The notes below the pieces were generated by a model, which made no database searches, was not told the DNA's origin, and was given only the letters and a program-made list of their open reading frames with translations. Shown piece by piece: positions 50,920 to 59,690 of a stretch of DNA of 64,000 nucleotides. Made by a program: the position numbers and the translations under genes. Positions within the stretch are counted from its first letter, which is position 1. Each line of letters opens with the position of its first letter. The stretch is from positions 1 to 64,000 of the forward strand of contig JASUSA010000008.1 in the NCBI GenBank assembly GCA_030446305.1, written 5' to 3'. The stretch is from Clostridiales bacterium (GTDB lineage Bacteria; Bacillota; Clostridia; Peptostreptococcales; Acidaminobacteraceae).

Positions 50920-51768
50920 CTATTTTATGAAATGCTGAAGTGCCGACAAATGTCGGTTAAAATCATTTTCGCCCTGCTGATAAAGCGCTTTCAGCTTTTC
51001 GACGTTTTTTTCAAGCCGATCTACCTTTACCAGCTCCTCCGGCCTTATAACGTATACAGATCCCTCTGCAGACATGCGGTCTATTAATGCCAGTGTTTCG
51101 TTATAGCGCTCATGGCGCCGCATCATTGCGCTGACCAAATTTGGGTAATGACGGTACTTTGCTTTTATCAAGCTTTGAAAAGCCTGTGGTTTCTTTTGAT
51201 AAGCTGCATCGCGCGTCAATACGACCACGTGTTTTTGATTGCCGTCCCTTATGGATTTTTCAAGCGGGATCGGATCTGCAACACCGCCGTCCAAGAGGCT
51301 TTTGCCTTGGATTTCAACCATCGGTGCGATCATGGGCAGCGATGAAGATGCTTTGAGGATGTCAAACCCTTCTTTAAAATCCTCTTTTTCAAAATATACC
51401 GGCGCACCTGTCTGACAATCCGTTGTCCCAACGATAAAACGGCAGTCTGCCGCATCAAAGGCCTGATAGTCAAAATAAACATGCTGGTTTGGAATTTCAT
51501 CAAAGATAAAATCCATACCAAAATAGGATTTCTCGCGCAGGAGATTTCGAAGGCTCATGTAACGCCAGTCATTGACATAAGCAGTATTCACAATAAAATT
51601 TCTTCCCTTTTGCCCCGCTATATACGATACAGCATTGCACGCGCCGGCTGAAACGCCGATCACATATGGAAACATCATTTGTTGTGCAAGCAAGCCATCC
51701 AATACGCCGCATGTGTAGAGTCCGCGCATACCGCCGCCTTCCAGCACAAGTCCAACATCGCTTCGCAT
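50920..51768 (-). CDS. Patatin-like phospholipase (RssA/YjjU type)
   Basis: 282 residues. The oxyanion loop GGGMRG, nucleophile elbow GVSAG (catalytic Ser near 42) and the catalytic Asp in LLDGGVADPIP form the patatin Ser-Asp dyad; it should be a lipid acyl hydrolase. No signal peptide, so cytoplasmic or membrane-peripheral. ATG 51768 follows GGGAGGTGACATC; an in-frame ATG at 51795 precedes that site. Next downstream is the HAD phosphatase. Confidence 0.9.
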   Translation of the reverse strand: MRSDVGLVLEGGGMRGLYTCGVLDGLLAQQMMFPYVIGVSAGACNAVSYIAGQKGRNFIVNTAYVNDWRYMSLRNLLREKSYFGMDFIFDEIPNQHVYFDYQAFDAADCRFIVGTTDCQTGAPVYFEKEDFKEGFDILKASSSLPMIAPMVEIQGKSLLDGGVADPIPLEKSIRDGNQKHVVVLTRDAAYQKKPQAFQSLIKAKYRHYPNLVSAMMRRHERYNETLALIDRMSAEGSVYVIRPEELVKVDRLEKNVEKLKALYQQGENDFNRHLSALQHFIK

Positions 51769-51859
51769 GATGTCACCTCCCAGATGTAAATGCATCTTCT
51801 GATTAAAAAATCAATGCGATTGTTGATAAGCATTACTGCTTAAAGATTAGTCTATTGTA

Positions 51860-52912
51860 TCATTTCTCTGTTAAAGTGCCAATAATTTCAGGTTCTGCAA
51901 ACAATGCCGTCGCGCCGCCGGTATGCAGAAACACCACATTTGAACCCGGTTCAATCTTGCCGCTCTCCACATAGTCAATCAAACCCGAGAGCGCCTTGCC
52001 TGAATAAACCGGATCTGTCAAAATACCCTCTGCACGGGCCAATCGACGAATGGCTTCATTGCCTTTTTCACTTGGTTTTTCATAACCTGGCGCGTAATAA
52101 TGATCGTCGACAAAAATGGCTTCTTCCGGTACGGTGTGATCTATGCCAATGTGTTCAAGTGCCATTGTGGCAAGCGAAGCCACTGTTTTGCAGTAGTCAT
52201 CATTTTTGACGCCAACGGCAATGCCGATAATTTTAGTTTCTTCACCTAGATAGTGATTGGCCGCACTGAGCCCCGCCAGCGTCCCTCCCGTTCCTGATGC
52301 TAAAAAGATATAATCAATGTTTTGTCCCATGGCACGCATCTGCTGCTGCATTTCCAAATAACCGCCGACATAAGCGCTGCTGCCAACCGGCGTTGCGCCC
52401 CCTGTTGGGATCACATAGGCTTTTCGGCCATCCGCTTCAAGTGCCGCTATCTTTTCATCTGCCGCTGCGCGAGATCGTTCAACCCCAATTGACATATCCT
52501 CTCCATTGGAAGGTTCTATGTGAAGTTCCGCACCAAAGATTTTATCCAGCAGTAAATTGGCACGCATCTCAGGCGATTCACTTTCAACGAGATCAACTAA
52601 GTATAAAATGGGATTCAGACCGCAGATACGCGCTGCTGTCGCCGTTTGCATAGCATGGTTGGACTGCGTTGCGCCAAAGGTAATCACCGTGTCACAGCCC
52701 TTCATCACTGCGTCGCCCATTAAATATTCAAGTTTACGAATTTTATTGCCGCCAAATGTATTGGCGCCTGTAAAATCGTCGCGTTTTATATAAATGTTAA
52801 CGCCGAGTACGTTCGATAATTTTTCCAGCTTATACAGCGGCGTTGGGAAAAAGCCAAGCGGTTGATGAGGCTGCGCTGTTAGTTTTTGATAAAGCAATTC
52901 GTTTTTCTTCAT
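51860..52912 (-). CDS. PLP-dependent D-cysteine desulfhydrase/ACC deaminase-family enzyme
   Basis: 350 residues of fold-type II. PLP lysine in NTFGGNKIRKLEYL (near 50), FGATQSNHAMQTA, and the phosphate loop SGTGGTLAG are present. Relatives convert D-cysteine to pyruvate, ammonia and sulfide, or act on L-cysteate or ACC; which applies is undetermined. GGAGGAAGAT precedes ATG 52912. No operon partner on the same strand is close (the patatin gene starts 92 bases downstream). Confidence 0.88.
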   Translation of the reverse strand: MKKNELLYQKLTAQPHQPLGFFPTPLYKLEKLSNVLGVNIYIKRDDFTGANTFGGNKIRKLEYLMGDAVMKGCDTVITFGATQSNHAMQTATAARICGLNPILYLVDLVESESPEMRANLLLDKIFGAELHIEPSNGEDMSIGVERSRAAADEKIAALEADGRKAYVIPTGGATPVGSSAYVGGYLEMQQQMRAMGQNIDYIFLASGTGGTLAGLSAANHYLGEETKIIGIAVGVKNDDYCKTVASLATMALEHIGIDHTVPEEAIFVDDHYYAPGYEKPSEKGNEAIRRLARAEGILTDPVYSGKALSGLIDYVESGKIEPGSNVVFLHTGGATALFAEPEIIGTLTEK

Positions 52913-53109
52913 ATCTTCCTCCATTAGTTCTACAGCAGTGCTTTGCCACTTCCCGAAACTGCTGTATGATCATGTCACATGCTGCCACGCATTGCATGTG
53001 TGCTTAAATTATATCGCTTTAAGGGTTCACCTTCAATGCAAAGTACGATACTATATTAAACATAAATAGGTTTCGACAGCCATCGCATGGCTATCATTAA
53101 GGAGGTCCT

Positions 53110-54114
53110 ATGAAAGTGCTCATCATTGGCAACGAAGATCGTTATCGCCGGTATATGCCGCATGCAGACTATCTTAACGCATTCGACATCGTTTATCAGC
53201 CCCGTGATGCCTCATTGTCTGATCTGTTAGCAGCGGGCAGCGATGCAGATGCCATTGCCGTTGATCCTACGGTTCAACTTCCCAGCGGTCTCATCAATCA
53301 CATGCCAAATTTAAAAATTATCCAGTCAGAAGGCGTCGGTTATAATGGCATCGACATCGAAACTGCCAGAAAACGCGGTATATACGTCTGTAATCAGAAA
53401 GGCGCAAATGCCGCTGCCGTTGCAGAGCAAACGATTCTGCTCATGCTCGCACTACTCAGGCAATTCGTCCTTGGCGATCGTACGGTTCGAAACGGCGGAC
53501 AGCTCGCGATGAAAGAACGCCTCATGATTGAAGGAATCCGCGAGATGGCAGACTGTCGTGTTGGATACATCGGTTTTGGCGATATTGCCAAAGCTGCTGC
53601 CGAGCGATTAACCCCCTTTGGCTGCCAGCAGTTTTACTATACGCCAACACGCAAAACGGCAGCGGTCGAAGCGCAATATGCCATCGCGTATCTATCCCAG
53701 CATGAACTGGTTTCAACATGTGACTTTATTGTCATTCTCTGCCCGCTTAACGATACGACTCGAAATATGGTAAATGCTTCTTTCTTAAACAATATGAAGT
53801 CAGATGCTTTTCTCATTAACACAGCAAGAGGCGAAATTGTAAACAACCAAGCGCTCTACGATGCTATTCTCTCTGGAACCATTGCAGGCGCGGGACTGGA
53901 TACAATTTCACCAATTCCCGTTCCCAAAGACCATATCCTCTTTCAGCTGCCGGCGCCATATGCAGACAGACTCATCGTCTCCCCACATATCGGTGGTGTT
54001 ACCATGCGCTTTTTCAAAGGCGCGCATCAGCGAAACTGGCTCAATATTTACAAGGCGCTAACAGGCGAACTACCCGACAACATTGTAAATGGTCTATCGT
54101 CTGTACAATCTTAA
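53110..54114 (+). CDS. D-isomer-specific 2-hydroxyacid dehydrogenase family protein
   Basis: 334 residues with the family architecture: catalytic domain split around an NAD-binding Rossmann domain (about 100-290; GYIGFGDIAKAAAERL). Catalytic Arg is in INTARGEI and catalytic His in SPHIGG, but the Glu normally found in DVFxxEP is absent (GLDTISPIPVPKDH). The protein may therefore have altered activity or a different base. It also has an unusually long insertion-free C-terminus (HQRNWLNIYKAL). AAGGAGGTCCT precedes ATG 53110; terminator at 54155. Confidence 0.87.
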   Translation: MKVLIIGNEDRYRRYMPHADYLNAFDIVYQPRDASLSDLLAAGSDADAIAVDPTVQLPSGLINHMPNLKIIQSEGVGYNGIDIETARKRGIYVCNQKGANAAAVAEQTILLMLALLRQFVLGDRTVRNGGQLAMKERLMIEGIREMADCRVGYIGFGDIAKAAAERLTPFGCQQFYYTPTRKTAAVEAQYAIAYLSQHELVSTCDFIVILCPLNDTTRNMVNASFLNNMKSDAFLINTARGEIVNNQALYDAILSGTIAGAGLDTISPIPVPKDHILFQLPAPYADRLIVSPHIGGVTMRFFKGAHQRNWLNIYKALTGELPDNIVNGLSSVQS

Positions 54115-54154
54115 ATTGCCAATTGCGTCAATCGTCTTCCTTTGGCAATTTAAC

Positions 54155-54228
54155 AAAAAAACCGCTGCAGGGTCGCTACTGTGAAAACGAGAACACTTAA
54201 ACATTTTCACACCCTGACAGCGGTTTTT
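54155..54228. terminator. Large bidirectional terminator
   Basis: AAAAACCGCTG pairs with CAGCGGTTTTT (54218-54228), with inner CAGGGT/ACCCTG and GTGAAAA/TTTTCAC stems; serves the 2-hydroxyacid dehydrogenase gene and the reverse DUF5320 gene. Confidence 0.88.
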
Positions 54229-54239
54229 AAATGAGGAAA

Positions 54240-54434
54240 TTACATATCGCCTGTTGTTTTGCCCTGACGGCCAGCACTGCGCCAGCCTCTACCCATGCCG
54301 TTGCCTTTGCCTCTGCCGCCGCATCGTCTGCCGCGCCCAAATCCACTTTGATTATTTTCGCCATTGCAGTTGCCCATCGCCTTTCCGGTCATTGGGCCTT
54401 CGCCATTTGGTCCTGTTCCATCTCTTCTTGGCAT
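54240..54434 (-). CDS. DUF5320 small glycine-rich protein
   Basis: 64 residues (MPRRDGTGPNGEGPMTG..., then GRGRRCGGRGKGNGMGRGW). The opening is the DUF5320 hallmark. Such proteins are small, Gly/Arg-rich and are often found beside Mrp, NifX/dinitrogenase-cofactor-like and DUF134 genes in anaerobes; function unknown. GGAGGTGATGAT precedes ATG 54434; the longer start at 54470 overlaps the ribosome site. Its promoter carries the GGGCATATG element seen at mrp, suggesting one regulator for both. Confidence 0.88.
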   Translation of the reverse strand: MPRRDGTGPNGEGPMTGKAMGNCNGENNQSGFGRGRRCGGRGKGNGMGRGWRSAGRQGKTTGDM

Positions 54435-54451
54435 ATCATCACCTCCGTTTC

Positions 54452-54499
54452 GGTCATATGCTCTAAACAAATTGTATGATACTTTTGGGCATATGTCAA
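54452..54499 (-). promoter_or_regulatory. DUF5320 promoter flanked by two CATATG elements
   Basis: Reverse strand TTGACA (54499-54494), 17-base spacer, TACAAT (54476-54471). GGGCATATGTC (54487-54497) overlaps the -35 box and GGTCATATGCTC (54452-54463) lies just past the start site; the two are centred 35 bases apart and match the mrp dyad. Confidence 0.7.
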
Positions 54500-54547
54500 T
54501 AACTTTTTTTTAAATCTTCTTGTATCTATTTCAAGACTATGTTACTC

Positions 54548-54575
54548 TATTATTAGACCACGTGGTCTAATAATA
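54548..54575. promoter_or_regulatory. 28-bp perfect palindrome, operator candidate for the membrane protein/TetR unit
   Basis: TATTATTAGACCAC followed by its exact reverse complement; the core TTAGACCACGTGGTCTAA is a typical TetR-type operator. Followed by a TAA microsatellite (about 54571-54589) and an AAGAAG run up to the ribosome site. The likely binder is the TetR protein encoded at 55263. Confidence 0.75.
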
Positions 54576-54620
54576 ATAATAATAATAATTAAGAAGAAGA
54601 ATAAGAAGAAAGAGGTTCCC

Positions 54621-55193
54621 ATGCTCAAAAAAAATAAATATACCCTTATTTTCACACTGCTCTCTATTGCATTTATCGTGCTTATGGCAACATCCAGCAC
54701 GCTGTTTTCATGGGCATTTGCTCGACATCACAATGTGCTCAGCTGGTATATTAGGCCGCTTTTCATGTTGCCTTTTTGCTTCTTTGCCTATCGAAGAAAC
54801 GGCGCCGGTATTGCGGCAACTGTCTTTTTACTGCTCACCAGCATGTTCTGGTTTCCAAAGCCAGAATCAACGTCAGAAACAGTTGCCGCTTTTCTAACCA
54901 TGGAGCAGCAGTATTTGACCTCCAACTGGACACTTGTAAAAATTGCAGTCAGTATGATGGTGCCCATTACAATGTCGGCACTCGCCTATGCATTTTGGCA
55001 GCGCAGTCTTAAAACCGGCCTTTTCATCGTTGTGCTGATTGCCTTCCTAAAAATTATATGGAGCATTATAGAAGGCGGGAGCTCAGGCTTATCAATACTT
55101 GTACCGGCATTGCTCGGTCTGGCAGTCTGTATTGTCGCAATTATCTTTTTCATTCGCTATCAACAACATAAAAAAGACAAAACCTTCTATTAA
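54621..55193 (+). CDS. Uncharacterised multispanning membrane protein
   Basis: 190 residues with about six hydrophobic segments (LIFTLLSIAFIVLMA, RPLFMLPFCFFAYRR, GAGIAATVFLLLTSMFW, VSMMVPITMSALAYAF, GLFIVVLIAFLKIIW, LLGLAVCIVAIIFF) and a lysine-rich tail. No family recognised. AAAGAGGTTCCC precedes ATG 54621. It is first in a two-gene unit with a TetR regulator 69 bases downstream and a perfect palindrome upstream, so it is probably the regulated effector (for example a small efflux or stress protein). Confidence 0.75.
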   Translation: MLKKNKYTLIFTLLSIAFIVLMATSSTLFSWAFARHHNVLSWYIRPLFMLPFCFFAYRRNGAGIAATVFLLLTSMFWFPKPESTSETVAAFLTMEQQYLTSNWTLVKIAVSMMVPITMSALAYAFWQRSLKTGLFIVVLIAFLKIIWSIIEGGSSGLSILVPALLGLAVCIVAIIFFIRYQQHKKDKTFY

Positions 55194-55262
55194 CGCTCAC
55201 AGCTTAAAGCGTTTCCCGTTATAACCGCCTTCAAAAAACCAACAAAAAAACAGGAGCAATTA

Positions 55263-55874
55263 ATGACAGAAAAAACATTTACAAAACGCGAACAGCTTAT
55301 GGCAGCAGCACTTTCAGAATTTTCCACAACGGATTTTGAAAGCGCCTCCCTCAATCAAATTATCAAGGCGTCCGGCATCAGCAAAGGCGTCTTCTACTAT
55401 CATTTTGAAAATAAGGAAGCACTCTATCTCGCACTGCTCGATGAAGCCAATCACCAAAAATGGGCCTTTATCAATGATCAAACCGCCAACAATGCACCTG
55501 CATATGAATCGCTGGACATCTTTGACCGATTTCTTTATCAGGCACAGTTGGGGATCGCTTTTGCCGGCGAACATCCGCAGCACCATCTGCTTTCTATGCA
55601 ACTGACAAAAGAAAAGGGCAATCCCATTTATGAACGCGCCATTCGTCATATAGGATCTGATGGCAATGCAGCACTCTCAAAGCTGATTGACGATGCAATT
55701 GCCCGCGGCGAACTGCGTCCTGATTTTGACAAACCGTTTTTTCATCGGTTGATTACCCATTTATTTCAAAATTTTTATGCTATTTTTGATGTAGACCATA
55801 CGAACCAAGTACAGTCGCAATTGGAACACTATGTTGATTTTATGCGCAATGGTTTGTCTTCACGCTCATCGTGA
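55263..55874 (+). CDS. TetR/AcrR-family transcriptional regulator
   Basis: 203 residues. N-terminal helix-turn-helix (about 6-52; REQLMAAALSEFSTTDFESASLNQIIKASGISKGVFYYHFENKEALY) is characteristic of TetR; the rest is helical. CAGGAGC precedes ATG 55263. It likely represses its own unit through the 28-bp palindrome at 54548. Its 3' end overlaps the convergent EAL gene by 46 bases. Confidence 0.9.
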   Translation: MTEKTFTKREQLMAAALSEFSTTDFESASLNQIIKASGISKGVFYYHFENKEALYLALLDEANHQKWAFINDQTANNAPAYESLDIFDRFLYQAQLGIAFAGEHPQHHLLSMQLTKEKGNPIYERAIRHIGSDGNAALSKLIDDAIARGELRPDFDKPFFHRLITHLFQNFYAIFDVDHTNQVQSQLEHYVDFMRNGLSSRSS

Positions 55875-58600
55875 GCCGTTGAAAACAATGTATCGAGGGG
55901 CACTGGCTTAGACATATAAAAACCTTGGTAAAGATCCGCCTCTGTCCCCTTGACAAATCGATACTGCATCTCTGTCTCAACACCTTCTACCACAATGCGA
56001 ATGCCAATTTCCCGCCCCATGCGAATAATGGCTTTAATGATCTTGCCGTCATCTGCGTCCGGATAATCCTTAATAAACAATCTGTCAATTTTGAGCTCAT
56101 CGGCATTGATTTCTTTTAAATAGGCCAATGATGAGTAGCCGGATCCAAAATCGTCAATTGCGATCTGAATCCCTGCCAGATGCAGTTGTTCAATAACCAT
56201 GTTGGCAACGGCAATATTATCCATCAATGTCGTCTCAATGATTTCAAAGCAAAATTGATAATCCGTCAGCGAAGCATTTCGAATCATCTCGATTAGCGAC
56301 ATAATAACGGCACTGTTGGTAAATTCAATACTGGACAAATTAATAGAAACCCTCAAAGGCTTCCCGTCAGGCCGCCTTGGATGAAGGTGAACCAAGTCGT
56401 CAATTACTTTCTCAAGCACGCGCTTTCCAAGTCTCAGAATTTCCTTCGTGTCTTCTAGAAGCGGTATAAACTTACTCGGCGAAACAGTGCCGAGTTCAGC
56501 ACTCTGCCATCTGACTAGCGCTTCAACACCCTCGATTTCATTTGTTTCAAAATCCACCTGCGGCTGATAGAGAACATAATACTCATCTTCTTCAAATGCG
56601 TGTATCAGCGCCTTGCGAATACTCATGTCTTCTTTTATATAATGATAAATCTGATCCGTATAGACGAGGTAGTTGCTGCGTTTTAGCTTAAGCAGCGCTT
56701 CCAGTGCAATCAGTGAATTACCCACGATGGTACTGCCACTTGCGAAATCATCACTTCTGCATGCGACACCTGCATTAAATTTAACACTGAAACTGCCGAG
56801 ATTCATATCAAAAAGTGCTTTTCTCAATAGCTGTTCCATCCGCTGAATGATCTCTGTAATATGTTCTTCTGTATCCTTCTCTGAATCCCCAATTTCCGAA
56901 GCCAAAACCATGAGGTTCGAGTGCGGTATGACAAATGTATTTTCCGGCATCATGGTGTTGAGTATCGTACTGCTCTTCCTGACAAAATTACCTTGAATCG
57001 ATTGGTTGGCTTCAAGCATTGCACCCAATCGGTCTTTTACCTGCAAAGCAACGACCATGTATTTTGAACTGTTCTGAAACCGTTCATCAAGATACCTTCC
57101 CACGTGTTCAATTTCATCATCCGAAATAAATGAACTCGTAATGTCTTTATTCGCTGATGACATCTGCAAGTTTGAATTCAACTTTGGATTGGCATAAATG
57201 CCAATGTAATACCGAATTTCATTATGGCGGTTTCGCACGGCCTTTATCAGCAAGTGCTTTCGAATCATGTGTCCGCGTTTTGTGCGATTCCATACATTGC
57301 CATCCCATAAATCCGTCTGTGCATCTTTTGATAGTGCAATCCGATTGTCACTGAAAAACGATTGGATGGGTTTTCCAAGAATTTCATCTGATTTAAAACC
57401 AAAAATTTCTTCAAAGATATTGTTGCAATATTGAATGGTTAGCTTTTCATCTAAAATAACAATCCCGTCGTGAGAGTTATTGGAAATATAGGCCGATACC
57501 AGCAGCATCATATTTTGCTGCGTTTTCGTACTAAATAAAAGGACCAGACTAAACGCAATGATAAAAACCAAGAGATCCAGTATCACGAGTACACTGTAAA
57601 AATGATTTAAAAACAGGTTTTCATGGTCAAGCGCCTTGTTAATATCAAGCGCCGTCAGTAAATACCACGCATTTTCAGGAAAATCAAAAACATATTGCGT
57701 TTCTTTAAAAATAGGCAATTCTTCATACATATACAGAACATTATCTTCTTTCCATGTAATCGGTTCATCCACGGATGCCCTTTTGTGCGCTTCAATTGAA
57801 GACAAGATGGATTCAACGCTAAAGCCAAGCGTCGTTTGGTACAAATCACTCATGCGCTCTAAATTCTCACCCATGAATGACCAGTAATTATTAGCGTCTG
57901 CTAACCCAATATCAAATTGTTCCAAATTGAGCTCTTTGTACTTGCTGATAATAGAGAAAAATCGATCTCCATCAAAATTAAGTACCAAAATACCCGCTTC
58001 GTTGCCAAAGCCATCATAAACTTTTCTTGCAAATCTTATCGTCGGTTCATAAGGAACGACAATAACCCCATTTTCAATATTGAGATCAAAATCCGAAATG
58101 TACATCTCGCCCGCTGTTAAATCCAGCGCACTTTGATAGTAATAGCGATCAGATTTATTTTGGAGATCTTTCGGCACAACGCGTTCAACCACTTGGTCTG
58201 CTTTCCTGCGATTAACGCGCACGAGTTCATTGCCATCCATGTCGAGAATTCGTATCTGCGACAACCCTTTACGACCACCGGCGTATCGGTAAAACATGTT
58301 CTCGAGTTCATCGCGCGATTCTTTTGAGCGATCCGTATCCAGATAGTTCATCATGGAATACGACGTTTTTAGTAATCCCATATCATCATAAACCGTTTGA
58401 AAGCTCTCCTTCATAAAAAGCTCGCTGACTTTCAGCGCCGTATTTTGCTGATGATTGTATTTGGCCATCGTCTCACGGTATATAACACTGTGAATGTACA
58501 CAATAGCCGCATTAGCGGCAAATGTCACCACAAGTGCAATCACCAGTGTCATCCATTTTGAGCGCTGCGAAAGCCTGTTTGATTTGTAAAAATTCTTCAT
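55829..58600 (-). CDS. Membrane cyclic-di-GMP phosphodiesterase (dCache-PAS-GGDEF*-EAL)
   Basis: 923 residues: helix 1 (about 17-38), an extracytoplasmic dCache sensor (about 45-330; GLSQIRILDMDGNELVRVN, PTIRFARKVYDGFGNEAGILVLNF), helix 2 (about 340-362), PAS (about 375-480; ISNNSHDGIVILDEKL), a GGDEF-like region with no recognisable GGDEF motif (about 490-655) and an EAL domain (about 660-905). The EAL catalytic set EALVRW, SINLSSIEF, EIIETTLMDN, DDFGSGYSSL, LKIDRLFIKD and EGVET is intact, so it should hydrolyse cyclic di-GMP. The degenerate GGDEF may bind GTP allosterically. The stop lies inside the convergent TetR gene. Confidence 0.93.
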   Translation of the reverse strand: MKNFYKSNRLSQRSKWMTLVIALVVTFAANAAIVYIHSVIYRETMAKYNHQQNTALKVSELFMKESFQTVYDDMGLLKTSYSMMNYLDTDRSKESRDELENMFYRYAGGRKGLSQIRILDMDGNELVRVNRRKADQVVERVVPKDLQNKSDRYYYQSALDLTAGEMYISDFDLNIENGVIVVPYEPTIRFARKVYDGFGNEAGILVLNFDGDRFFSIISKYKELNLEQFDIGLADANNYWSFMGENLERMSDLYQTTLGFSVESILSSIEAHKRASVDEPITWKEDNVLYMYEELPIFKETQYVFDFPENAWYLLTALDINKALDHENLFLNHFYSVLVILDLLVFIIAFSLVLLFSTKTQQNMMLLVSAYISNNSHDGIVILDEKLTIQYCNNIFEEIFGFKSDEILGKPIQSFFSDNRIALSKDAQTDLWDGNVWNRTKRGHMIRKHLLIKAVRNRHNEIRYYIGIYANPKLNSNLQMSSANKDITSSFISDDEIEHVGRYLDERFQNSSKYMVVALQVKDRLGAMLEANQSIQGNFVRKSSTILNTMMPENTFVIPHSNLMVLASEIGDSEKDTEEHITEIIQRMEQLLRKALFDMNLGSFSVKFNAGVACRSDDFASGSTIVGNSLIALEALLKLKRSNYLVYTDQIYHYIKEDMSIRKALIHAFEEDEYYVLYQPQVDFETNEIEGVEALVRWQSAELGTVSPSKFIPLLEDTKEILRLGKRVLEKVIDDLVHLHPRRPDGKPLRVSINLSSIEFTNSAVIMSLIEMIRNASLTDYQFCFEIIETTLMDNIAVANMVIEQLHLAGIQIAIDDFGSGYSSLAYLKEINADELKIDRLFIKDYPDADDGKIIKAIIRMGREIGIRIVVEGVETEMQYRFVKGTEADLYQGFYMSKPVPLDTLFSTAHDEREDKPLRIKST

Positions 58601-58798
58601 AAATTGCCTTTCTCAATATGTATTCGCCCCGGCACAGCCGCCATATCCATCAATGTAAAATGCCCCATTCCTTTAGAACACATGATGTCGTTGACGCTAA
58701 TTGCCTCTTTTTGTTTATATACCTTTTTGGCTGATTCTAAGCAGATTTCTTTCAAATCTCATGAGCCAAAAATCGAAGATTAAAGGCAAAGCTTTCAT
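58601..58798. other. Gene-free stretch upstream of the EAL gene
   Basis: Part of a 334-bp gap (58601-58934); should hold the EAL gene promoter on the reverse strand, but no convincing hexamer pair was found. Confidence 0.4.
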
Positions 58799-58840
58799 AA
58801 AAAAGCGCTCGCCGATCAATGATAGGCAAGCACTTTTTTT
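58799..58840. terminator. Terminator-like hairpin downstream of the VOC gene
   Basis: AAAAAGCGCTCGCC pairs with GGCAAGCACTTTTT over 14 positions with two mismatches, flanked by A and T runs. Confidence 0.75.
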
Positions 58841-58934
58841 AAGTGATTATTGGTGATGATGAGTGATACGAGTAATCTCCAGCCGCTACCAGCAATTATC
58901 ATCGGTCACTGTTTTCAGCTAATGTTAAATACCT

Positions 58935-59306
58935 TTACGAGAGTTGCTCAATCAACTGAACGCGCAAGCCGTCAGGGTCATTGGCAAAGATAAATTTAAG
59001 TGACGGCATCGGTGAATAAACGGTTTCATCAAATGTATCACCACGTTCACGCAATCGCGTAATTGTATCGGTGATCGATGTACATGTAAAGCCGATTGAG
59101 ATAAAGGGTTTGTGTTCTATGGCCTCTTCTCCGTCATGGCACATGAGTTCTAATTCCGTGCTGCTTTCACCATCTGTTAAAAAAGCAATGGTTACACCTT
59201 CTGTTGGCGAAAAACGCCTTTCCAGCTTTAAGCCGGCAATCTCTGTGTAAAATGCCAATGACTTTTCCAAGTCTCTAACCGTAATTGTCGTCCATGCATA
59301 CCCCAT
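58935..59306 (-). CDS. VOC (glyoxalase/bleomycin-resistance fold) protein
   Basis: 123 residues, two beta-alpha-beta-beta-beta units (TITVRDLEKSLAFYTEIAGLKLERRF; SIGFTCTSITDTITRLRERG; IFANDPDGLRVQLIEQ). In lactoylglutathione lyases the metal is held by His near the start of each unit and two Glu; here the first His position is Trp (AWTTITV) and the second is Ser (SIGF), while STELELM and VQLIE keep Glu. It is thus unlikely to be a classical glyoxalase I. AAGGAGGAAAATACA precedes ATG 59306. Terminator-like hairpin downstream at 58799. Confidence 0.88.
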   Translation of the reverse strand: MGYAWTTITVRDLEKSLAFYTEIAGLKLERRFSPTEGVTIAFLTDGESSTELELMCHDGEEAIEHKPFISIGFTCTSITDTITRLRERGDTFDETVYSPMPSLKFIFANDPDGLRVQLIEQLS

Positions 59307-59482
59307 TGTATTTTCCTCCTTTTATATGCTAATAATCCGTTTATAAAATAAACTACGCTATCATTTTACCACGTATTTAATTGAAAAAAGTATACATTAA
59401 AAGTAGTCGCACAGAATCAGCATAATAATCACACATCCGTACCGCCTCCTGAAATGCCGTAGAAAATCGTCAATATTTGCAT

Positions 59483-59631
59483 AAGGTAATGATGCAAATT
59501 TTCTTGTGTTTAAAATTTGCATCATTCATATGCTAATCCTTTTACTGCAATAGGTACTATTTTCATAATGCGAAAACTTAACCTATTGCAGTAAAGGATC
59601 AAACCGAAGGTAATGATGCAAATTTTCTTGT
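59483..59631. repeat. Nested direct and inverted repeats upstream of the second AEC gene
   Basis: A 25-bp direct repeat beginning AAGGTAATGATGCAAATT occurs at 59483-59507 and 59607-59631. After the first copy AAATTTGCATCAT (59513-59525) is an inverted copy of its core, and between the copies ACTGCAATAGGT and ACCTATTGCAGT form a longer inverted repeat (about 19 bp arms, 59536-59600). The last copy ends just before the AEC promoter region. It could be a multi-site operator for the AEC gene or a small palindromic element; the rest of 59307-59690 holds nothing else. Confidence 0.8.
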
Positions 59632-59690
59632 TACGCAATTGTTATACAAATGATATACTGACATATATGTAAAACAGAAGGAGAAGGGTC

